Shown here one piece after another: positions 56,577 to 64,000 of a stretch of DNA of 64,000 nt. The stretch is taken from the NCBI RefSeq assembly GCF_030295705.1, contig NZ_AP027274.1, positions 744,001 through 808,000 on the forward strand. The letters are read 5' to 3'. How positions within the stretch are numbered: position 1 is the stretch's first letter; the number at the start of each line of letters is the position of its first letter. The notes below the pieces were generated by a model, which saw only the letters and a program-made list of their open reading frames with translations, ran no database searches and was not told the origin of the DNA. The translations under genes and the position numbers were made by a program. The stretch comes from Polynucleobacter sp. TUM22923. GTDB taxonomy: Bacteria > Pseudomonadota > Gammaproteobacteria > Burkholderiales > Burkholderiaceae.

Positions 56577-57752
56577 TTACTTCGAAAGTTGTCGCATGGC
56601 ACTTTCTAGGCCCTGTAATGTGACTGGATACATACGGTCTTTCATGAGGCCCTGCATGATGTCAATCGATTGCCGATATTGCCAAACAGACTCAGGCTCG
56701 GGGTTTAACCAAGCAAAATTAGGAAAATGATCAATCAGTCGATGAATCCAATTTGCGCCAGGTTCCGAATTATTATTTTCAACTGAGCCATTCACGCTCA
56801 GTATTTCATATGGGGACATGGTGGCATCGCCAACAAAAATAAGCTTGTAGTCTGAGCTGTATTTATTAATGATGTCCTGAGTTAATAGGATCTGATCTCT
56901 TCTGCGGCGATTACTCTGCCATAGGTGCTCATAGACACAGTTATGAAAATAGTAATATTCAAGGTGCTTAAATTCGGCTCTTACTGCTGTAAATAATTCA
57001 GAGATGCGCTGCGTGTGGTCATCCATTGATCCACCAACATCCATTAGCAATAAAACTTTGACTTGGTTATGTCGCTCTGGCCGCATCTGAATATCTAGCA
57101 TTCCAGCATTAGCTGCTGTCGAGTGGATGGTTTTATCCAAATCTAATTCAAGACTAGAGCCTTCTCTTGCAAAACGGCGTAAGCGACGCAGTGCCATTTT
57201 GAGATTACGCGTTCCAAGACTGACATTGCTGTCATAGTCTTTGAACTCACGAGCCTCCCATACCTTGATAGCGGTTCTATTTCCAGCGCTCTCGCCACCA
57301 ATACGGATACCCTCAGGGTGGTATCCGCTGTGCCCAAAAGGAGAAGAGCCTCCAGCGCCTATCCATTTATTGCCGCCGCCATGCCACTCCTTTTGCTCTT
57401 TCAGTAGCTCTTGCAAGAGCTTCTGAAGGGCTTCTATTCCGCCTAACTTTTTGAGATCTGCTTTTTCTTGGGCGCTTAAAACGCGTTGTAGTTTTTGCTC
57501 GAGCCAATCTAGGGGAATCTCTGGCGCTAGAGAGATGATGCGCTCTATCCCGTTAAAGTACGCGCCAAAAACTTGGTCAAATCGATCAAAATATTGCTCA
57601 TCTTTCACTAGGGTCATTCGGGCAAGTTGATAAAACTCATCAATCGAGGGGTTGATGACGTTCTGCTTTAGGGCACCTAGCAGCGTGAGAAATTCTCGGA
57701 CGGATACCGGTAGCTTAGCTTCTTTTAAATTCAGAAAAAATTGAATGAGCAT
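56577..57752 (-). CDS. VWA-domain protein, CoxE type
   Basis: A 391-residue protein with a von Willebrand A domain. The MIDAS metal site is VLLLMDVGGSMDDHTQRISE (DxGxS), with supporting FHNCVYEHLW. The CoxE family works with a MoxR-type ATPase (next gene) in inserting metal centres. N-terminal helices LIQFFLNLKEAKLPVSVREF are the CoxE signature. It lies between the MoxR gene and the RidA gene, 27 bp from the former, so the pair is probably one operon. Confidence 0.84.
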   Translation of the reverse strand: MLIQFFLNLKEAKLPVSVREFLTLLGALKQNVINPSIDEFYQLARMTLVKDEQYFDRFDQVFGAYFNGIERIISLAPEIPLDWLEQKLQRVLSAQEKADLKKLGGIEALQKLLQELLKEQKEWHGGGNKWIGAGGSSPFGHSGYHPEGIRIGGESAGNRTAIKVWEAREFKDYDSNVSLGTRNLKMALRRLRRFAREGSSLELDLDKTIHSTAANAGMLDIQMRPERHNQVKVLLLMDVGGSMDDHTQRISELFTAVRAEFKHLEYYYFHNCVYEHLWQSNRRRRDQILLTQDIINKYSSDYKLIFVGDATMSPYEILSVNGSVENNNSEPGANWIHRLIDHFPNFAWLNPEPESVWQYRQSIDIMQGLMKDRMYPVTLQGLESAMRQLSK

Positions 57753-57779
57753 TAAATGCTAACGTTTTATTTTTAAATA

Positions 57780-58631
57780 TTAGCGATGATTGCGATTCAT
57801 AGCGATTAAACGCTCAAATAAATGAACGTCTTGCTCATTCTTCAGTAGTGCCCCATGCAATGGCGGTACCGAAATCTTTTCCTCCGAGCTATAAAGTGCC
57901 TCAGCAGGAATATCTTCTGCAAGTAATAGCTTTAACCAATCGATTAATTCAGAGGTAGATGGTTTCTTTTTTAGCCCTGGAAGGGATCTGATTTGATAGA
58001 AGGATTTGAGCGCCGCTTCCAAAAGATCGCGTTTTATTTGGGGATAATGTACATCCACAATGCTTTGCATGGTTTGCGCGTTGGGAAAGGAGATGTAATG
58101 AAAAAAGCAGCGACGCAAAAAAGCGTCGGGAAGCTCTTTTTCATTATTCGATGTAATGATGACTAAAGGACGGTGTTTTGCTTGAATAAGCTCGCGGGTT
58201 TCATAGACATAAAATTCCATACGATCAATTTCTCGTAAAAGATCGTTTGGAAACTCAATATCCGCTTTATCAATTTCATCAATCAGAAGGACGACCGGTT
58301 CATCCGCTTCGAACGCCTGCCATAACACCCCTTTAATGATGTAGTTGGCAATATCTTTCACCTTTGCATCGCCCAGCTGGGAGTCACGCAAACGACTCAC
58401 AGCATCGTATTCATATAAGCCTTGCTGTGCTTTGGTGGTTGATTTAATGTGCCATTGCATCAGCGGCATATTGAGGGCTTGAGCTACTTCTTCTGCCAGC
58501 ATTGTTTTGCCTGTACCCGGCTCACCTTTAATGAGGAGAGGGCGTCCAAGTGTGATGGCCGCGTTAACGGCCAATTTGAGATCTTCCGTTGCTACATAGC
58601 TCTGGGATCCATCAAAGCGGGATTTGTTCAC
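57780..58631 (-). CDS. MoxR-family AAA ATPase
   Basis: A 283-residue AAA ATPase of the MoxR/CoxD type. Walker A GEPGTGKTMLAEE, Walker B VVLLIDEIDKADIEF, sensor 1 PLVIITSNNEKELPD and the Arg-finger RRCFF region are visible. The start is GTG 58631. These chaperone-like ATPases work with VWA proteins such as the next gene to insert metal cofactors. First gene of the MoxR-VWA operon. Confidence 0.88.
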   Translation of the reverse strand: MNKSRFDGSQSYVATEDLKLAVNAAITLGRPLLIKGEPGTGKTMLAEEVAQALNMPLMQWHIKSTTKAQQGLYEYDAVSRLRDSQLGDAKVKDIANYIIKGVLWQAFEADEPVVLLIDEIDKADIEFPNDLLREIDRMEFYVYETRELIQAKHRPLVIITSNNEKELPDAFLRRCFFHYISFPNAQTMQSIVDVHYPQIKRDLLEAALKSFYQIRSLPGLKKKPSTSELIDWLKLLLAEDIPAEALYSSEEKISVPPLHGALLKNEQDVHLFERLIAMNRNHR

Positions 58632-58799
58632 AATGATCTTTCGGTATTTAATCCAGTGTCGGTAAGGTTAAAGTATAGGGAATGAAGCTCAAATTTTGAT
58701 ACTTTTGTCGATTTAAGAGCTTTAGATGCAGGTTGAACGACGCTCTCCGCTATAATCATGATCAATTGATCCATATCGAACTCGTTAATGATGATTTCC

Positions 58800-59165
58800 A
58801 TGAAAAAACACTTACTTCTCACTCAATTGGCCCTTTGTGCTGGTTTTGCTTTGTCTAACTTGTCTGTTCAAGCTGCCGATGTTCAGGGCTCAGCTAAAGC
58901 AGGTCAAGGCAAAGTGTGGCTTTGCGTCGGCTGCCATGCAATCCCTGACTATCGCGCTGACTATCCTTTTGTATACAAGGTTCCCATGATTGGCGGTCAA
59001 AATGCGGCCTACATCGCAAGCGCATTAAGTGCCTACAAAAAAGGCGAAAGAAAGCATCCAACGATGCGTGCAATCGCGGGTAGCTTGTCGGATCAAGATA
59101 TGGCCGATATTGGCGAGTACTACGCTGTACAAACTGCCACCTCACCATCCAACCCATTGAAGTGA
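58800..59165 (+). CDS. Cytochrome c, class I (monohaem)
   Basis: About 121 residues with a signal peptide (MKKHLLLTQLALCAGFALSN, cut near VQA-AD) and one haem motif CVGCH. The sixth ligand Met is probably in KHPTMRAIAG. It is periplasmic and typical of small c4/c5-like electron carriers. ATGs at 58788 and 58791 are also in frame. A TATAAT lies at 58751 as a probable -10. The second cytochrome gene begins 17 bases after its stop. Confidence 0.85.
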   Translation: MKKHLLLTQLALCAGFALSNLSVQAADVQGSAKAGQGKVWLCVGCHAIPDYRADYPFVYKVPMIGGQNAAYIASALSAYKKGERKHPTMRAIAGSLSDQDMADIGEYYAVQTATSPSNPLK

Positions 59166-59182
59166 TATTCAGAGACATATTT

Positions 59183-59536
59183 ATGAAATTCGCCCTAATT
59201 ACCGCCTTGTTGATCTCAAGTCTTGGCTTGGCTAACGTTTCTATTGCTGCTAGCGTAGAAAAAGGCAAAGCTCTTTCTGAAACGGGCAATTGCGCCTCTT
59301 GCCATGGCGCAGGTTTAAACGCACCCATCCTGCCTGCTTATCCTAAGCTTGCTGGCCAATACCCCGAGTATGTTTATTACGCGCTTCGCGCTTACAAAGT
59401 GGGCAATAGTAATCCTCAATTTGGTCGTAATAACGCCATCATGACTAGTCAAGTACAGCCTTACTCAGACCAAGATTTGCATGATTTAGCGGCTTATGTT
59501 GGCTCTTTACCTGGGAATTTCGTTATTAAGAAGTAA
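59183..59536 (+). CDS. Cytochrome c, class I (monohaem), second copy
   Basis: About 117 residues with a signal peptide (MKFALITALLISSLGLANVS, cut after IAA) and a haem site CASCH. Candidate Met ligands are in NNAIMTSQV. It resembles the preceding cytochrome in length and layout (YVYYALRAYKVGNSNPQ against IASALSAYKKGERKHP), so the two probably come from a tandem duplication and act together in electron transfer. Partner unknown. A terminator follows. Confidence 0.85.
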   Translation: MKFALITALLISSLGLANVSIAASVEKGKALSETGNCASCHGAGLNAPILPAYPKLAGQYPEYVYYALRAYKVGNSNPQFGRNNAIMTSQVQPYSDQDLHDLAAYVGSLPGNFVIKK

Positions 59537-59572
59537 ATTCAGCTTACCTCAGCCCCTAGGCTGAAGATACTC

Positions 59573-59614
59573 AAAAGCTTAGCTTATTGGTTCGCCCAAT
59601 ACCTAGGCTTTTTT
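59573..59614 (+). terminator. Terminator after the cytochrome genes
   Basis: An imperfect stem, AAAAGCTTAGCTTATTGG with CCCAATACCTAGGCTTTT, around TTCG, followed by a T run. It lies between the convergent cytochrome and GntR genes. Confidence 0.7.
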
Positions 59615-59619
59615 CTTAT

Positions 59620-60258
59620 CTATTTTGTGGCTTCGAGCCCATAGGCAAGGTGATTTCTCATCGCTGCCTCGGCAGCAACAGGATCCCTTTTTAAGATGGC
59701 TTCTAAAATGGCCCGATGCTCTACTAGCGAGCTGAGCAATCGTCCTGATCTACTCAGTGAATCACGGCGCTGGAGTTTGAGCACTTTTCTGAGGTCGTTA
59801 ATGACGCCATTCATCCAGGTATTTCCGGCTATTTCTTGTATTAGCTCATGAAATTTGACATTTATTTCAAAGAATTGCTCTAAATTTCGGTCTGCAGCAG
59901 CAGTTTCTAGGCGCTGGTGTAAGTCATCGAGTTGGGTAAGCTCATTTTCGGTGGCCTTTAAAGCGGTTTCTTTTGCTGCTTGACCTTCAAGCAAAGACAG
60001 TACGGTAAAGATTTGCTCTAAGTCGCTGCGCTCAACCTCGGTTACATAGGCTCCGCGATTCATTTTGGTAGTAACAAGGCCTTCTGAGGCCAACACCTTA
60101 ATGGCTTCTCGCATCGGTGTGCGGCTAATGCCGAATTCTATGGCCAGGCTTTGCTCATCCAACCAGCTTCCTGGCGTGATTTCATGGGCGAAGATTTGCG
60201 CTCTTAGCCGTTCAGCTACCTCTTCATATAAAGGCCTGTTTACTAACTTTGTATTCAT
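59620..60258 (-). CDS. GntR-family regulator (FCD domain)
   Basis: A 212-residue FadR-type regulator. The winged HTH is LAIEFGISRTPMREAIKVLA (about 38-57), followed by an all-helical FCD ligand domain with an Asp and His residues that may bind metal or a carboxylic acid. The frame extends to 60291, but ATG 60258 (MNTKLVNRPLYEEV) is chosen. It is divergent from the methylmalonyl-CoA mutase gene, with operator-like palindromes between them, so it probably controls the propionate/methylmalonyl-CoA genes. Confidence 0.88.
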   Translation of the reverse strand: MNTKLVNRPLYEEVAERLRAQIFAHEITPGSWLDEQSLAIEFGISRTPMREAIKVLASEGLVTTKMNRGAYVTEVERSDLEQIFTVLSLLEGQAAKETALKATENELTQLDDLHQRLETAAADRNLEQFFEINVKFHELIQEIAGNTWMNGVINDLRKVLKLQRRDSLSRSGRLLSSLVEHRAILEAILKRDPVAAEAAMRNHLAYGLEATK

Positions 60259-60262
60259 AATT

Positions 60263-60282
60263 ATGTATACATTATGTAGACA
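60263..60282. promoter_or_regulatory. Candidate GntR operator sites
   Basis: ATGTATACAT (60263-60272) is a perfect palindrome with core TGTATACA, and TGTAGACA (60275-60282) is a second site of the same TGTnnACA type. FadR/FCD regulators often bind TnGTnnnACnA-like sites. It lies five bases before the GntR start and about 80 before the mutase start. Confidence 0.6.
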
Positions 60283-60361
60283 AACAACCAAAAGTCAAGC
60301 AAAATAGACCAACTATTGAATGAATTTGTATTAGTGCAGTAAAGCCAACCAGGAGTGCTTT

Positions 60362-62575
60362 ATGAGTAGTAGCGACAACACATCAAACAAGAAATCCGAT
60401 ACACCAAATGTTCAGAATAGCGTTTGGCCAGACGTTCCAGAAAGCAATTTAGAAGATTGGGTGAAGTCTGCTCAAAAATCAGCACCCGGTGGCGATGTTA
60501 GTAAGTTGGGGTGGGAGACACCAGATGGAATCCACCTCAAAGCGCTTTATACCTCTGCGGATATTGAGGGCCTGCAATATGCCAATTCCTTACCAGGATT
60601 CGAGCCATTCGTGCGCGGCCCGCAGGCCACTATGTACTCGGTTCGCCCTTGGACTATTCGTCAGTACGCTGGATTTTCGACTGCAGAAGAATCAAATACT
60701 TTTTATCGCAAAGCTTTAGCTGCAGGCGGCCAAGGGGTTTCTGTTGCATTTGACTTAGCAACCCATCGGGGCTATGACTCTGATCATCCACGCGTTACTG
60801 GTGACGTAGGGAAGGCCGGTGTTGCTATTGATTCTGTAGAGGATATGAAAATATTGTTTGACGGCATTCCGCTAGACAAAGTATCTGTTTCTATGACTAT
60901 GAATGGTGCAGTACTGCCAGTCTTGGCGGGCTATATCGTTGCTGGTGAGGAGCAGGGCGTAAAGCAAGAGCTACTCTCGGGCACCATTCAGAACGATATT
61001 CTGAAAGAGTTCATGGTGCGCAATACTTATATTTATCCACCAGAGCCTTCAATCCGCATCATTGGCGACATTATTGAGTACACCGCAAAACACATGCCGA
61101 AATTTAATTCCATTTCAATTTCGGGTTATCACATGCAAGAGGCCGGCGCGAATCAAGTGCTGGAGCTTGCGTTTACTTTGGCCGATGGTAAAGAGTATGT
61201 CAAGACAGCGTTAGAAAAAGGCTTAGATATTGATGGCTTTGCCGGAAGACTGTCGTTCTTCTTTGCGATTGGAATGAATTTTTATCTCGAGGTTGCCAAG
61301 CTTCGCGCAGCGCGATTGTTATGGTGGCGCATGATGAAGACCTTCGAACCAAAAAATCCAAAGTCTCTCATGTTGCGTACGCACTGCCAAACCTCTGGTT
61401 GGTCATTAACAGAGCAGGATCCCTACAATAATGTGGTGCGCACTACGGTAGAGGCGATGGCCGCTGTCTTTGGCGGAACGCAATCACTACACACCAATTC
61501 TTTTGATGAGGCGATTGCATTGCCTTCTCAAACCTCTAGTCGCATCGCCCGCAATACCCAATTGATCTTGCAAGAAGAGACCCACATTACTAGCGTGATT
61601 GATCCATGGGCTGGCTCATACATGATGGAAAATCTCACCCAAGAAATGGCCGATAAAGCCTGGGAGATTATTCAGGAAGTAGAAGCCATGGGTGGCATGA
61701 CTAAGGCCGTACAAAGTGGTTGGGCTAAGTTAAAAATTGAAGCGGCTGCTGCCGAAAAACAAGCCAAGATTGATTCTGGATCTGATGTGATTGTTGGCGT
61801 AAATAAATACAAGCTGGAAAAAGAAGATCTTGTTGATGTGTTGATGATTGATAACGATCGTGTTCGTGAAAGTCAGATTGCGCGTTTAAAGGATATTCGC
61901 GCCAAACGGGATCCTAAAAAAGTAGAGGCTGCATTAGAGGCCATTACACAGGCTGCAGAATCAGGCACTGGTAACTTATTGGAATTATCTGTGCAGGCAG
62001 TTCGTTTACGGGCAACAGTTGGCGAGGTATCGGATGCTTTGGAAAAAGTGTACGGGCGTCATCGTGCCGATACTCAAAAGGTGACAGGTGTGTATGCGGC
62101 TGCTTATGACTCAGCAGAAGGCTGGGATAAATTGAAGGTTGAGATTGCTGACTTTGCCAAAGACTTTGGTCGACGCCCACGCGTGATGATTGCTAAATTA
62201 GGTCAGGATGGTCATGATCGTGGCGCTAAAGTGGTTGCCACTGCTTTTGCTGATTTGGGTTTTGATGTGGATATTGGACCGTTGTTTCAGACGCCTGAAG
62301 AGTGTGCGCGTCAAGCGATTGAAAATGACGTACATGCATTGGGTATCTCTACCTTAGCCGCTGGACACAAAACTTTAGTTCCAGCCATCATTGCCGAGCT
62401 CCAAAAGCAGGGCGCAGATGACATCATTGTTTTCGTTGGCGGAGTGATCCCTAGACAGGATTATGAATTCTTATATGAATCTGGTGTGAAAGGAATCTAC
62501 GGCCCTGGTACTCCGATACCTGCCTCAGCCAAGGATGTTCTTGAGCAAATTCGTAAATCAGCAAAACCAATCTGA
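60362..62575 (+). CDS. scpA: Methylmalonyl-CoA mutase
   Basis: B12-dependent enzyme that interconverts methylmalonyl-CoA and succinyl-CoA. The N-terminal TIM barrel includes [31 protein letters not shown] and [20 protein letters not shown]. The C-terminal B12 domain has the base-off motif [10 protein letters not shown] (His near 617) with [14 protein letters not shown] and [11 protein letters not shown]. 737 residues, both domains in one chain. AGGAG lies 7 bases before the ATG. It feeds propionyl-CoA carbon into the TCA cycle; meaB and a propionyl-CoA carboxylase gene follow. Confidence 0.96.
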   Translation: MSSSDNTSNKKSDTPNVQNSVWPDVPESNLEDWVKSAQKSAPGGDVSKLGWETPDGIHLKALYTSADIEGLQYANSLPGFEPFVRGPQATMYSVRPWTIRQYAGFSTAEESNTFYRKALAAGGQGVSVAFDLATHRGYDSDHPRVTGDVGKAGVAIDSVEDMKILFDGIPLDKVSVSMTMNGAVLPVLAGYIVAGEEQGVKQELLSGTIQNDILKEFMVRNTYIYPPEPSIRIIGDIIEYTAKHMPKFNSISISGYHMQEAGANQVLELAFTLADGKEYVKTALEKGLDIDGFAGRLSFFFAIGMNFYLEVAKLRAARLLWWRMMKTFEPKNPKSLMLRTHCQTSGWSLTEQDPYNNVVRTTVEAMAAVFGGTQSLHTNSFDEAIALPSQTSSRIARNTQLILQEETHITSVIDPWAGSYMMENLTQEMADKAWEIIQEVEAMGGMTKAVQSGWAKLKIEAAAAEKQAKIDSGSDVIVGVNKYKLEKEDLVDVLMIDNDRVRESQIARLKDIRAKRDPKKVEAALEAITQAAESGTGNLLELSVQAVRLRATVGEVSDALEKVYGRHRADTQKVTGVYAAAYDSAEGWDKLKVEIADFAKDFGRRPRVMIAKLGQDGHDRGAKVVATAFADLGFDVDIGPLFQTPEECARQAIENDVHALGISTLAAGHKTLVPAIIAELQKQGADDIIVFVGGVIPRQDYEFLYESGVKGIYGPGTPIPASAKDVLEQIRKSAKPI

Positions 62576-62590
62576 GTTTGATAAGTGATT

Positions 62591-63616
62591 ATGCTTAGCA
62601 ATGTCGACCAAACATTAGTGAATGATTTAACGGCCGGCCCTTCCTACGCTCAGCGTAGAGCCTTAGCCAAAATCATTACCTTGTTGGAGTCGACGCGCTT
62701 AGACCATCGCCATCGTGCGGATGATGTCTTAAATACCTTGTTACCTAAAACTGGAAATTCCTTTAGGTTGGGTATCTCTGGCGTACCTGGCGTTGGTAAA
62801 TCCACTTTGATTGAAACGCTTGGTCTTTATCTCATTGAGCAAGGTCATCGGGTTGCTGTGTTGGCAATCGATCCTTCGTCAAGCCTATCTGGCGGATCTA
62901 TTTTGGGTGACAAAACCCGGATGGAAAGACTTTCCGTCTTAGATAATGCCTTTATTCGGCCTAGCCCATCCTCTGGGACCTTAGGCGGTGTTGCTGAAAA
63001 AACCCGTGAGGCAATGTTAGTTGCCGAGGCTGCAGGTTTTGACGTAATCATTGTTGAGACAGTAGGCGTAGGACAAAGCGAAATTGCTGTTGCTGGAATG
63101 ACCGATCTGTTTCTATTGTTACAGCTACCCAATGCTGGCGACGATCTTCAGGCAATCAAAAAAGGCGTGATGGAGTTGGCTGATCTGATTGTGATTAATA
63201 AAGCGGATATCGATGAAGATGCTGCTATGCGTGCACAGCTATTTATATCTAGTTCTTTGCGGTTATTAGGTTTTCAAGGTAACCCTGATCACGCTTCTCA
63301 TGACCAAGCATTTTGGCATCCCACGGTGATGACGATGAGCGCATTAGAGGGCCAAGGTATCTCTGAATTGTGGGAAAAAATACGCACCTTTCAAACCATA
63401 CAACAGGCTAATGGCCAATTACAATCCCGTCGCCAACAACAATCTGGCGCCTGGATGTGGGACAGAATTGATGCAGGGCTTAAAAATGCCTTTCGCAATC
63501 ATCCGGAAGTACAAAAACTCTTACCCAGCTTTATTGCTGAGGTCAATCAAGGAACGATGGCTTCATCTGTCGCTGCGCGACGTTTGTTGGAAGCCATGGG
63601 GCACGAATTTTTCTAA
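62591..63616 (+). CDS. meaB: Methylmalonyl-CoA mutase-associated GTPase MeaB
   Basis: G3E-type GTPase that loads and protects B12 in methylmalonyl-CoA mutase. Walker A SGVPGVGKSTLIE (about 63-75), the switch region GDKTRMERLS, IVETVGVGQSEIAV (Walker B-like) and the base-recognition VINKAD are present. About 341 residues. A GTG at 62585 is in frame; ATG 62591 is preferred. It follows the mutase and is usual for this pair. Confidence 0.94.
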   Translation: MLSNVDQTLVNDLTAGPSYAQRRALAKIITLLESTRLDHRHRADDVLNTLLPKTGNSFRLGISGVPGVGKSTLIETLGLYLIEQGHRVAVLAIDPSSSLSGGSILGDKTRMERLSVLDNAFIRPSPSSGTLGGVAEKTREAMLVAEAAGFDVIIVETVGVGQSEIAVAGMTDLFLLLQLPNAGDDLQAIKKGVMELADLIVINKADIDEDAAMRAQLFISSSLRLLGFQGNPDHASHDQAFWHPTVMTMSALEGQGISELWEKIRTFQTIQQANGQLQSRRQQQSGAWMWDRIDAGLKNAFRNHPEVQKLLPSFIAEVNQGTMASSVAARRLLEAMGHEFF

Positions 63617-63625
63617 GGAATCGAC

Positions 63626-64000
63626 ATGAAAGAAATTATTGAGCAGCTAGCGGCAAAGCGCGAGTTAGCTCGCCTAGGTGGCGGGCAAAAACGGATTCAG
63701 GCTCAGCACTCTAAGGGTAAGCTCACGGCACGCGAGCGCATTGAGCTACTGCTTGATGCCGGCACCTTTGAAGAGTGGGATATGTTTGTTGAGCATCGCT
63801 GCCATGATTTCGGTATGGATGATCAAACCATCCCAGGTGACGGTGTAGTTACTGGCTACGGCATGATTAATGGTCGTCTGGTCTTTGTTTTCTCGCAAGA
63901 CTTTACGGTATTAGGCGGCTCTCTCTCTGAGGCCCATGCCGAGAAAATTTGCAAAATTATGGATCAGGCCCTTAAGGTAGGTGCCCCGGTCATTGGTTTA
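63626..64000 (+). CDS. Propionyl-CoA carboxylase beta subunit (3' end outside window)
   Basis: The first 125 codons of an acyl-CoA carboxyltransferase, about a quarter of the usual 510. [20 protein letters not shown], then [20 protein letters not shown] and the carboxyltransferase entry [20 protein letters not shown], as in PccB/MmdA. Propionyl-CoA carboxylase makes the methylmalonyl-CoA used by the mutase two genes upstream, so PccB is likely. AAGGA lies before ATG 63626. The gene runs off the end of the window. Confidence 0.9.
   Translation, partial: MKEIIEQLAAKRELARLGGGQKRIQAQHSKGKLTARERIELLLDAGTFEEWDMFVEHRCHDFGMDDQTIPGDGVVTGYGMINGRLVFVFSQDFTVLGGSLSEAHAEKICKIMDQALKVGAPVIGL

Overview
The window is a compact, moderate-GC betaproteobacterial chromosome segment. 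The gene orders pheT-ihfA-merR-tRNA-Pro, odhA-odhB-lpdA-zapE, trpS-methyltransferase-dapA-bamC and thiC-thiO-thiS-thiG-thiE, together with protein sequences typical of Burkholderiales, point to a free-living member of the Burkholderiaceae. Polynucleobacter or a close freshwater relative is the best guess. This rests on recognition of families and gene order, not on a database search.

Layout. 1-3.4 kb: end of the pheT operon, IHF alpha, a MerR-type regulator, tRNA-Pro(GGG) and a hotdog thioesterase. 3.5-4.7 kb: a small H-NS protein with a strong promoter, and a regulator pairing an excisionase-like HTH with a receiver-like domain. 5-10.5 kb: the complete 2-oxoglutarate dehydrogenase complex. 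10.5-16.5 kb: zapE, an RNase AM-type PHP protein, trpS, a methyltransferase, dapA and bamC. 16.6-29.5 kb: housekeeping genes (ribosomal oxygenase, SlyD-like isomerase, cysE, trmJ, suhB, lpxH, ppiB, a TPR lipoprotein, cysS, an AlkA-like glycosylase, accA, tilS, lysC) and tRNA-Ser(GCT). 29.7-36.6 kb: glutathione transferase, amidase, three small poorly known genes, a DUF883/YqjE/YqjK-type envelope cluster, apt, a nucleosidase and an acyl-CoA synthetase. 36.7-39.4 kb: the most accessory part, with an orphan membrane protein, a complete IS30-family insertion sequence, decayed DNA and an unknown gene, ending at the 3' end of tRNA-Asn(GTT).

39.5-46.6 kb is a thiamine locus: thiD, then a TPP-riboswitch-controlled thiC-thiO-thiS-thiG-thiE operon, preceded by a Nudix protein of the type that removes damaged thiamine diphosphates. 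46.8-49.6 kb: tRNA-Arg(CCT), and an operon of a class III CoA transferase, an MFS transporter and a 45-residue membrane protein. 49.7-54.1 kb: topoisomerase IV (parE, parC). 54.2-58.6 kb: accessory proteins of the XdhC, MobA-like, CoxE-like and MoxR families, associated with molybdenum hydroxylases, with a RidA protein between them. 58.8-59.5 kb: two small cytochromes c. 59.6 kb to the end: a GntR regulator diverging from the methylmalonyl-CoA mutase, MeaB and propionyl-CoA carboxylase beta genes.

The most distinctive feature that the genes do not explain is a scatter of short tandem repeats with 7-15 bp units, at about fifteen places. Most lie in intergenic DNA, several abut or span stop codons, and some sit just before a start codon. 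Units of 7, 8, 11 and 13 bp occur only outside genes or across gene ends, whereas repeats wholly inside genes have units of 9, 12 or 15 bp that keep the frame. No CRISPR array, prophage or obvious new defence system was seen.
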